From positions 186,001 through 250,000 of the forward strand of contig QQUE01000007.1 in NCBI GenBank assembly GCA_008501765.1: DNA of 64,000 nucleotides, given 5' to 3'. The notes under the pieces were generated by a model. The model had not been told where the DNA came from and did not search any database. It saw nothing but the letters and a program-made list of their open reading frames with translations. Positions within the stretch are counted from its first letter, which is position 1; each line of letters begins with the position of its first letter. Of this stretch, positions 1 to 7,391 are shown one piece after another. A program made the translations under genes and the position numbers. The stretch is from Calditrichota bacterium (GTDB taxonomy: Bacteria; Zhuqueibacterota; Zhuqueibacteria; Zhuqueibacterales; Geothermadaptataceae).

Positions 1-1716
1 GATGCTTGTCCGAACGTCAGTTTGGGTTTTATAAAGGCTCTCGATATTTAATTTATATTCATTACCGGGCATGACTTTTTTATTTTGGATGAGCTTTGTA
101 GCGGCGGTAATAATATCTTTTTGCAATTTTGCAAATTGTGGCGCATCGCCGCCCCCGCCGCCGCCCCCACCCGAGCTTGTTGCCACTCTATAAATATTGT
201 CAAAGTTCGTAATTTCAATATAATACATATCAGAAACTGTCGAGCCGCTTTGCCCCTCATGGGCCTTAAAATAATAAGAAGCAAAATCACCGGGTTTCAG
301 GTTTAAATCTTCAAGATAGAGCAGCGTCGAAAATTCGTGGGTTTGGTAGGTGAGCGCATCTTTTGTATTCACTCCCGACTTTTGCCGCAGTTGAAATTCC
401 TTTTCCTTCTCGCTGTTCACCTGCACTACGAGAACAGCCTTATCAAGTCCGAAATCATCGCTGATTTCAGCTGAGACCGGAATTTCTTCCAGCATCGTCG
501 CTTTAATATCCCTGTTTGGCTTTAAAACCGTGATCGAGGGCGGCTGATTTTGCAAGGCACGAATAAAGTATTCAGCCAGCGGTTTGTTATCCAATCCATC
601 GGAGGTTGCGAGCCTGATTTTGTAGAATGAATCTTTTTCCACTTTGAACGACGCACGTGCTGTGCTGTCCGAGATTAAATTCATTGCCAATGATTTATTA
701 TCCCCCAACAACAATTCTGCTTCAGTAACCACCACGGTACTGAGAACTTCAACCGTCACTTTCGTCCCAGCAGGCGCCCAGACATCCCCGGAATCTTTTT
801 CTTTTCGTGGTTTTAACTGGGTGAATGCCGGATAACGGAAAGCTAGGTCGATCTGTTTTATTTGCGGCGCCTCAAAAACTGAAACATTGAAAACTTCACT
901 GATTTCAGTGCCAGCTTTTACATAATATTGAAAGCCACTTTGAATATCGAATAACTCATAGCCGACATCGGCTTTTTTATCGCCTTGTGGTTGCATTGTG
1001 AAATTTTGCCAAACTGAATCGGGGCCACTAAAATAAAGCTGGACAGCATCGGGTATATAATTTTTTAAGGTGGCGGCAACCTGCAAACTTGCTCCACGTT
1101 TGACGCGTGAATCCCCTGGGGTAACGTAAAGCTCGGGCAGGGGCTGTGGAGCGGTAAAGTCAGAATTTATCATTGTAGCTATGTGTGGTTGCCATTCTGT
1201 TTTTGAAAAGAGAACAAAAATGAGAAGGGCTCCGGCAGCCACGGAAAGCAACGCCCAAAAAGGCGTTTTGCTGCTGGTGACTTCCTGTTCAAATGAAATT
1301 TTGCGTGTGTGAGCGTCGGCTTGATCTATTACTTTTGTGAGCCAGAAAATATCAAGACTGCCCCTGCGAATGGATGCGTCGAGGGCGGTCACCAAACGAT
1401 CTTCAAGCTCCGGATGTTCTGTTTCTAAAAATCGGGCTATTTTTTCCGGGGATATATCCTTGCGGAATGGTAAAATAATGTAGCGAATTAATGAATACAA
1501 AAAAGCGATTCCAGTTACAATGGCCACAGCCGGAATTAAGTAAGGGGCTGCGGTCCAATAGGCTGAAAACAAAGCCATAAATCCGAGGCCAAAAGCGAAA
1601 ATACTCAGCACAATCGCGACGCCTTTAACAGCCGTGTCGCGCCGCCAGCGGTGAATTGCCGCATTTATTTTTTCATAGAGCTGCGATTGTTGTCTGTAAA
1701 TATTTGGATTTCCCAT
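1..1716 (-). CDS. DUF4175-like membrane protein (3' part cut by window edge)
   Basis: The frame is open from an ATG at 1716 to the first base of the window, so 572 codons are visible and the C-terminus is missing. Two membrane segments lie at about residues 33-52 and 56-77 and a third at about 150-172. A long beta-rich, Ig-like extracytoplasmic region follows, then a run of eight glycines at about residues 516-523 (nt 148-171), a likely flexible linker before a helical C-terminal part. Start and arrangement match DUF4175-type proteins that sit downstream of MoxR/DUF58/BatA genes. The start is 7 nt after the stop of the vWA gene, so the two are probably co-translated. The exact function is unknown; an envelope role is inferred from topology and neighbours. 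Confidence 0.75.
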   Translation of the reverse strand, partial: MGNPNIYRQQSQLYEKINAAIHRWRRDTAVKGVAIVLSIFAFGLGFMALFSAYWTAAPYLIPAVAIVTGIAFLYSLIRYIILPFRKDISPEKIARFLETEHPELEDRLVTALDASIRRGSLDIFWLTKVIDQADAHTRKISFEQEVTSSKTPFWALLSVAAGALLIFVLFSKTEWQPHIATMINSDFTAPQPLPELYVTPGDSRVKRGASLQVAATLKNYIPDAVQLYFSGPDSVWQNFTMQPQGDKKADVGYELFDIQSGFQYYVKAGTEISEVFNVSVFEAPQIKQIDLAFRYPAFTQLKPRKEKDSGDVWAPAGTKVTVEVLSTVVVTEAELLLGDNKSLAMNLISDSTARASFKVEKDSFYKIRLATSDGLDNKPLAEYFIRALQNQPPSITVLKPNRDIKATMLEEIPVSAEISDDFGLDKAVLVVQVNSEKEKEFQLRQKSGVNTKDALTYQTHEFSTLLYLEDLNLKPGDFASYYFKAHEGQSGSTVSDMYYIEITNFDNIYRVATSSGGGGGGGGDAPQFAKLQKDIITAATKLIQNKKVMPGNEYKLNIESLYKTQTDVRTSI

Positions 1717-1723
1717 AGAAAAT

Positions 1724-3763
1724 TTACCTCGGAACACGGTTTGCAAAAACAGTTTCGGCGATTATGAGTAACAGAAGAGACAACAAAATGAAACGCCAGA
1801 GTTTTTGTTGCTGTTCAATGTCAATTTCTGAAAACTGGCCGGCGCGAAGCACTTGATTGTTGCTTGAAATTTCGCCATCTGTACTCAGGCGCGCCTGAAA
1901 ACTTTCGGCAGTGTAAAATTCAGTCTCACTTTCACGGCGGTCAACATTAACTGCGACTTGCATCTGTTTTCCGTTTTGTGAAAAGGAATACACGCCCGGT
2001 GCATCCGTATTGGTGAAAACATTCAAAGGCAGGCGTTGACTGACTGTCCTGCCGGCAGGATCAGTGATTTTAATTGTATTTGTGAGATCAAAATCTTTGC
2101 CAAGAGAAATTGGATCACCGACATTGATATAGGCATTTTTTAATCTTTCAGGTGCACAATAGGCAAACAGGCTGTGAAATAAGGGTAAAAACTCGGATTG
2201 CACCGGTAAGTTTGACCACTCCGAATCAACTGGAAACGCGATAACGATGCTCTTCCCTTCGCCAATTCTTGACTCGAATATCGCGGCATTGCCTTTTGGA
2301 AATGAAAAAATCCGTGCCGCTCCAGCACGTGGCCGTAATTTCCAATATTGATAAAAACGCGAATTGCTGTTGCCGCTGCCAATTGATTTTTCTACGATTT
2401 TGTGTTCTGTGTTCTCTGCCAGGAGAATTTCACCAACCTGCGATTGAACATCTGCGTACGCTTTCCCGATGAGGGTGCATGCGGCCAATTCCGAAAAAAA
2501 CGTGTTAAATAGTTGTTGGTCAATCTTATCGCCCAATGCAAAAATGATACTTCCACCCTTTTGTACAAACGATTTTAATTGCTGAATACTTTGCTGATCA
2601 AGCCCACGAACGTTCGCCAACAACACGATATCAAAGCCCTGAATTCCAACTGAATTCGCCTGCATTGGGATCGACTCAACGAGTTCGAAAGCACTGTTTT
2701 TTATCTCAAGGGCTGAACGTAAATAAAAAAGTTCATCTGCCACACCGGGCATTTTCTCACCATTAATAGCTAAAATTCGAACTTTTCGTTTTTGGTTGAG
2801 CACAAAATGGAGCTGATTATCGAAATCAAATGCATCGTCAACACGGAAAGAAACAGAGCCGTGCATTTGTGAAGTGAGTGGCAGCGGAACCTTTTTAAAG
2901 GTGGTAAAATTATTATCCTCATTTTCATCAAGTGGGACCGTTGCTTTGCCCATTTCCCGGTTATTGAGCTGAAGTTGCAGGTCAATTCGATGCATGCTTT
3001 TCAAGTTTTTTTGCGAAATTTGGGCGTGGAATCCATCACCCGGTTGTCTTGGTATCGCAATTTCTGTGACCGATAAATTTTCCAAATCAGCATCGGCGAC
3101 AGGCAATAACTTAATTCGTGCTTTACTTTGCAAATTCATATCACGAATATATTCCGGCCAGTTGCCGATTTGAAAATCAGAAATTAAATAGATTTCCCTG
3201 TTTGTGTTGGGCAGGGTTGCCAAATAATTGTCTGCTTTTCGGAGCGCATCGTGCAGGTTGCCAACACCAAAATCTGGCTCTAAATTTTTCTTGATTAGTT
3301 CTTTAACCGCTGTCGTTAGGGGCGCGCTTTCAATTACGGTCTTGTTGAAAAAACCCGTGGTTAAAAAACTGACCATCGTTTTTTCAGTGAAGCCATCTAA
3401 AATTGCATTTAACTCTTCCCGAGCCTTCCTTTGATGTCTCTCATAGGACATGCTGGCAGAATTATCATAAATAATTAAAACCTCCTTCTCAGCATCATCC
3501 CAAAGAGGAAGTAGCGTCTTATTCGCAAAATACGGCCGGGCAAATAATAAGGCTAATAAGGCAAAAATCAGCATGCGCATCAGGAGCAACAAAATTTGTT
3601 TCCAGCGCAACCAGCGCGAGATGGGTTTCTTGTTGGTCATCAGAAAACGCATGGCCGGAAAATCGATCCGGATGGCTTTATTGCGCCAAATCATGTGAAT
3701 GATGACCGGGATCAAAACGGCCGCACCGAGAATGGGTAAAAACAATGTGTTTAACAGATGCAT
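1724..3763 (-). CDS. BatA-domain / von Willebrand factor A membrane protein
   Basis: 679 residues. The N-terminus carries the BatA-type pair of membrane helices (about residues 5-25 and 55-77), with the typical 'RIDFPAMRFL' stretch between them. A vWA domain follows from about residue 90, and its metal-binding motif is intact as DNSAS (DxSxS). The middle region (about 330-450) looks like the glutamine-amidotransferase-like fold often seen in these proteins ('GFDIVLLANV', 'FVQKGGSIIFAL'). A final membrane helix lies near the C-terminus ('LWRFILLSLLLLIIAETVF'). Proteins of this family form envelope complexes with MoxR ATPases and DUF58 proteins, and those genes lie directly upstream. The function is probably MoxR-assisted assembly or stress tolerance at the membrane, but the client is unknown. 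Confidence 0.85.
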   Translation of the reverse strand: MHLLNTLFLPILGAAVLIPVIIHMIWRNKAIRIDFPAMRFLMTNKKPISRWLRWKQILLLLMRMLIFALLALLFARPYFANKTLLPLWDDAEKEVLIIYDNSASMSYERHQRKAREELNAILDGFTEKTMVSFLTTGFFNKTVIESAPLTTAVKELIKKNLEPDFGVGNLHDALRKADNYLATLPNTNREIYLISDFQIGNWPEYIRDMNLQSKARIKLLPVADADLENLSVTEIAIPRQPGDGFHAQISQKNLKSMHRIDLQLQLNNREMGKATVPLDENEDNNFTTFKKVPLPLTSQMHGSVSFRVDDAFDFDNQLHFVLNQKRKVRILAINGEKMPGVADELFYLRSALEIKNSAFELVESIPMQANSVGIQGFDIVLLANVRGLDQQSIQQLKSFVQKGGSIIFALGDKIDQQLFNTFFSELAACTLIGKAYADVQSQVGEILLAENTEHKIVEKSIGSGNSNSRFYQYWKLRPRAGAARIFSFPKGNAAIFESRIGEGKSIVIAFPVDSEWSNLPVQSEFLPLFHSLFAYCAPERLKNAYINVGDPISLGKDFDLTNTIKITDPAGRTVSQRLPLNVFTNTDAPGVYSFSQNGKQMQVAVNVDRRESETEFYTAESFQARLSTDGEISSNNQVLRAGQFSEIDIEQQQKLWRFILLSLLLLIIAETVFANRVPR

Positions 3764-3793
3764 TTTATTCCAGGGTGATTGGTTTTTTCAGAT

Positions 3794-4687
3794 TTACATT
3801 TTTCCAGAACGTGCGGCAAGAAATGCCTGTAAAGCAAAATCAAGTGGTTTGCTGGTATCCATCAGTGTATAATTTATCCTATTGGCGCCAAATCCTTTTT
3901 CCAGAATAGAGATATGATTATTAAGCTTGTTCAAATAATCATCCCGAATACTGTGCGGAACGGCTGTATATTGGCCTTCGCCTTCCAAACCGACAAATTT
4001 GATTGTATTGTGATAGGGAAATGTGATTTCTGCAGAATCAAATATATTAAAAACAATAACTTCATGACCGCGAAAACGAAAATGTTGTACCGCATGGATA
4101 ATTTTCTCCGGATCATCCAATAAATCCGAAACGATGACGATCAACCCTTTTTTGTTGATAGCGTCAGCGATTTGGTGCAAAGGCAAGCCAATATCGGTGC
4201 GGTCAGCCGTTTTCAAATTGCTCAGCGCCAGTAAAATCGATTGTAAATGTCCCGGTCGCAGCTGTGCCGGAATATGCGTTTCTATTTTATCACCGAAAGT
4301 TACCAACCCGACTCCGTCACGTTGTTTTGAGATTAAATAGGCTAACGAAGCAACCAGGTACGATGCATAATCAAGTTTTGTAATCCCGTTTGAAGCAAAA
4401 TTCATCGAATTTGATAAATCGAGAACCAGATGGCAGTTGAGATTTGTTTCCTCTTCGAATTCTTTTACGTAATAGCGGTCAAAGCGGGCGAACACTTTCC
4501 AGTCGATGTGCCGCGGATCATCTCCCGGGGTATATTGGCGGTATTCGGCAAACTCAACACTAAATCCCTTGTAGGGACTTTTGTGCAATCCCGAAAGAAA
4601 ACCTTCGACGACTGTTTTTGCCCGTAAATCCATTCCGGAAATGGATGCGAGAATATGTGGATCGATGAATCGTAATACTTTTTCCAT
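3794..4687 (-). CDS. DUF58 domain protein (vWA-like MoxR partner)
   Basis: 297 residues, a normal length for the family, with no membrane segment. The conserved DUF58 core is visible: 'YTPGDDPRHIDWKVFAR' around residues 52-68, then a vWA-like fold starting 'LVLDLSNSMNF' with a DxSxS-type site. DUF58 proteins are encoded beside MoxR ATPases and are thought to act as adaptors for them. Here the MoxR gene ends 16 nt upstream and the BatA/vWA gene begins 30 nt downstream, the classic order MoxR - DUF58 - BatA. The family assignment is firm; the biological client is not known. Confidence 0.9.
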   Translation of the reverse strand: MEKVLRFIDPHILASISGMDLRAKTVVEGFLSGLHKSPYKGFSVEFAEYRQYTPGDDPRHIDWKVFARFDRYYVKEFEEETNLNCHLVLDLSNSMNFASNGITKLDYASYLVASLAYLISKQRDGVGLVTFGDKIETHIPAQLRPGHLQSILLALSNLKTADRTDIGLPLHQIADAINKKGLIVIVSDLLDDPEKIIHAVQHFRFRGHEVIVFNIFDSAEITFPYHNTIKFVGLEGEGQYTAVPHSIRDDYLNKLNNHISILEKGFGANRINYTLMDTSKPLDFALQAFLAARSGKM

Positions 4688-4703
4688 GAGAATCCGCTAA
4701 TTT

Positions 4704-5723
4704 TTATGCACCTGGTGTCGGTACGGTTTCAAGCAAGCGCTTGATGATATCGTCCGGTTTTATTTTTTCAGATTCGGCGAAAAAGTTGGTCAAAACACGG
4801 TGGCGTAAAACTGGCAATGCCAGCGCCTGAATATCTTTGATTGACACATTATAGCGGCCGAGCATCAAAGCGCGCGCTTTACTTCCCAAAATGATATGCT
4901 GGGATGCACGCAATCCGGCGCCCCAACTTACCCAGTTTTTGACAAAATCGGGGCTGTTCCCGTCGGATGGACGACTGGCTGCAACCAGCCGAACCGCATA
5001 ACGGGCCACTTCTTCGGCGACCGGCACATTGCGAATAAGTTTTTGAAATTCAACAACATCGGCGCCGGTGACAACGCGGGTAAATGTCGGTTCGTAATTT
5101 GAAGTTGTGCTGGTGACGACTTTAACTTCCTCATCTTCCGGTAAATAGTCCATCACAATATTGAACATAAATCTGTCGAGCTGGGCTTCGGGCAGCGGGT
5201 ATGTGCCCTCAAGTTCGATTGGATTTTGCGTGGCAAGAACAAAAAACGGCTGTTCCAATTTGTATGTTTTACCACCGGTTGTGATGCGGTGTTCCTGCAT
5301 GGCTTCGAGCAGCGCAGCTTGTGTTTTCGGAGGCGTTCGGTTGATTTCGTCTGCGAGAATTATGTTTGCAAACAAAGGGCCTGGTAAAAACTGCATCACT
5401 CTTTTGCCCGTAGTGCGATCTTCCTCAATCACATCAATTCCGGTTATATCTGCCGGCATTAAATCGGGCGTAAACTGGATGCGATTGAAGTTTATTTCAA
5501 GTATCTTGGACAGACTGCGGATGAGCAGTGTTTTTGCCAAACCCGGCACGCCCGTCAACAGGCAGTGGCCGCCGGTAAACAGCGCTATCAAAACCTGTTC
5601 GATAACCTCATCCTGGCCAACTATCAGCTTTCGTAATTCCTGGATGATCGTGTTCCGTCCGACCTGCAACTTGTCAATTATGGCTTCATTTTCCTGTGAC
5701 TTCGCTTGTAAATCATCAACCAT
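4704..5723 (-). CDS. MoxR-family AAA+ ATPase
   Basis: 339 residues when started at the ATG at 5723, which is preceded by AAAGGA at a good distance; an in-frame ATG at 5774 would add 17 residues with no such site. Walker A is 'GVPGLAKT', Walker B 'ILADEINR', and the sensor and lid regions follow ('LATQNPIELEGTYPLPEAQ', 'RVLTNFFAESEKIKPDDII'). MoxR ATPases are chaperone-like AAA+ proteins that work with DUF58 and vWA partners, which follow immediately here. The ATPase is cytoplasmic and probably remodels the membrane complex formed by the downstream gene products. There is no sign of damage. Confidence 0.92.
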   Translation of the reverse strand: MVDDLQAKSQENEAIIDKLQVGRNTIIQELRKLIVGQDEVIEQVLIALFTGGHCLLTGVPGLAKTLLIRSLSKILEINFNRIQFTPDLMPADITGIDVIEEDRTTGKRVMQFLPGPLFANIILADEINRTPPKTQAALLEAMQEHRITTGGKTYKLEQPFFVLATQNPIELEGTYPLPEAQLDRFMFNIVMDYLPEDEEVKVVTSTTSNYEPTFTRVVTGADVVEFQKLIRNVPVAEEVARYAVRLVAASRPSDGNSPDFVKNWVSWGAGLRASQHIILGSKARALMLGRYNVSIKDIQALALPVLRHRVLTNFFAESEKIKPDDIIKRLLETVPTPGA

Positions 5724-5827
5724 GCGAAATTCCTTTTCATTGTAGTATTTTGATTTTATAACAACTCGAAGCATTTAATTGCAATTTCCCGGTGCTTCTC
5801 AGTGCTGTATTTAGTTAATGTATTTGC

Positions 5828-6577
5828 TTAATGAGTTAATGCATAAATTAAATAATTGATTCCAAGTTTATAGCCCAGAATAGAATATTTCGATTCATAA
5901 CGGTAATCGTTGGCATGTTCCCAACTATCCCCCAGATCCATATTATGATTGATGAGCACCATCAATCGGCCATTGCCATCAAAAATACCTTTGCAATGCG
6001 CTTCTCTTCCTCCCTTTTCAAACATTCTTCCCTGATAAATACTGGCCAAACCAGGCACAATTGGATATTCATCAAAATCATAATAGCAATGAAATATCGG
6101 ATGGGTTGGTTTTACATCAACAATTTGGTGATCAGGAAAAACCCGTGAAAACTCGTCATAAAAATTTTGCCATTCCCGCGGCCCGTGAAAATCGTCGATC
6201 AGTAAAAATCCGCCTCGTAGCAACCATTCACGCAACGTGCTTGCTTCTTTCGCGGTCAATTTCATAAAACCAACTTCAACCACATAGGCAAATGCGAAAT
6301 TAAACAATTCTTTGTCAGTGATTGAAAATGAAGTGGCATTTCTGGATGTACTGATATTTGTTTGATGCTTGACAGCACGCATAAAATGTTCTTCGGCTTC
6401 GGGGAAATCAACTTGCCAAGATTCGATGCCGCCGTATCGCGCATAAAATCCAATGGCGAAATCACCCATGCTATAGCGCAAACGCACAAAAGTCAGGTCG
6501 TCATATGGTTGCGATTGAGCAAAGGATTCCAGCGATGCAAAAAATATTAGAAACGCTGTCAGGCTGATTCTTTTCAT
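5828..6577 (-). CDS. DUF4159 domain secreted protein (copy 2)
   Basis: 249 residues with an N-terminal signal peptide ending near 'ESFAQS'. The rest is a single DUF4159 domain, recognised by 'LTFVRLRYSM', the acidic 'GGFLLIDDFHG' strand-turn and the later 'FDEYPIVPG' region. DUF4159 is usually fused to, or encoded with, BatA/vWA proteins; here it is free-standing and is the second of two adjacent copies. It starts 2 nt after the stop of the first copy, so they are translated together. A periplasmic location is inferred. The fold is predicted to resemble glutamine amidotransferases, but I see no catalytic triad to support an activity. Confidence 0.82.
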   Translation of the reverse strand: MKRISLTAFLIFFASLESFAQSQPYDDLTFVRLRYSMGDFAIGFYARYGGIESWQVDFPEAEEHFMRAVKHQTNISTSRNATSFSITDKELFNFAFAYVVEVGFMKLTAKEASTLREWLLRGGFLLIDDFHGPREWQNFYDEFSRVFPDHQIVDVKPTHPIFHCYYDFDEYPIVPGLASIYQGRMFEKGGREAHCKGIFDGNGRLMVLINHNMDLGDSWEHANDYRYESKYSILGYKLGINYLIYALTH

Positions 6578-6579
6578 TA

Positions 6580-7386
6580 TTAATGTGTCATTGAATAAAT
6601 TATATAATTAATGCCGAGCTCAAATGCTTCAAAGGAGAACTCACCCAGTTGTTCCGGCAGTTCCCAGCCATCGCCAATGTCATTATTATAGTTGACGATA
6701 GCTGCAAGCCGTCCGTCATCATCGTACCAGCCCCAAAATTGCGGAATATATCCATCACGCAGGTACGGTGAATTCATGGGGATTTCTTTTAAATCAAAAA
6801 AGCAGTGAAATATTGGATCTGAAATTTTGAGCTTGCGTTTTGTATATCCCGGAACAATCTTGTTCATTTGTTTGGTGAAATTATACCATTCCGGCGGGCT
6901 GCGAAAATCATCAACGATTAACAGCCCCCCTCTTTGCAGGTATTCACGCAATCGATCAACTTCATCATTTTCCGGTTCCCAAACACCAATTTCGCAGATA
7001 TAAAGCAATGGAAAACTGAATATCTCATCATCTTGCAGGGTGAAAACCTGCGGAATATTGGTGATGTCGATAGCCGCTGTTTTATCCAATTGATAATACA
7101 TGTGTTGCTCGGCGATCGGAAAATCGTGCGCCCACGGTGGCACCGGGCCGGAAAAATATCGCATATACCGGATGTCAACTTTTGGCATCCATTCGATACG
7201 TACAAAGGTAAATTTATCCAATTGGGGCTTTGATTTCCTTCGCCAGGATTGCCCGGAAACAGCCTGCGATAGAATGAGAAATGTTAATAGGAAAAATATC
7301 GACGATACGAAAAATTTCTTCGCCAAAAGTGTGAGATGTTCAATTAATTTCACGTCTAAATTGATCACTTTATATTTCAGTCGCAA
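6580..7386 (-). CDS. DUF4159 domain secreted protein (copy 1)
   Basis: Up to 268 residues. The signals shared with its neighbour are clear: 'FTFVRIEWMP', 'GGLLIVDDF' and 'GINYIIYSMTH' at the end, the latter close to 'GINYLIYALTH' in copy 2, so the pair arose by duplication. The listed start is a TTG at 7386, 5 nt after the previous stop. An in-frame TTG at 7326 would give a textbook signal peptide beginning MAKKFF, so the true start is uncertain. No ATG is available before the mature domain. It probably acts in the periplasm with the MoxR/BatA system encoded downstream. Confidence 0.78.
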   Translation of the reverse strand: MRLKYKVINLDVKLIEHLTLLAKKFFVSSIFFLLTFLILSQAVSGQSWRRKSKPQLDKFTFVRIEWMPKVDIRYMRYFSGPVPPWAHDFPIAEQHMYYQLDKTAAIDITNIPQVFTLQDDEIFSFPLLYICEIGVWEPENDEVDRLREYLQRGGLLIVDDFRSPPEWYNFTKQMNKIVPGYTKRKLKISDPIFHCFFDLKEIPMNSPYLRDGYIPQFWGWYDDDGRLAAIVNYNNDIGDGWELPEQLGEFSFEAFELGINYIIYSMTH

Positions 7387-7391
7387 TTAAA

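Noticed and set aside
148-171. GC-rich G-run as a possible quadruplex or repeat
   Set aside because: It encodes eight consecutive glycines in the DUF4175-like protein, a sufficient explanation.
5161-5745. 194-codon plus-strand frame opposite the MoxR gene
   Set aside because: It mirrors the MoxR coding strand, has no ribosome site or recognisable domain, and MoxR is clearly real.
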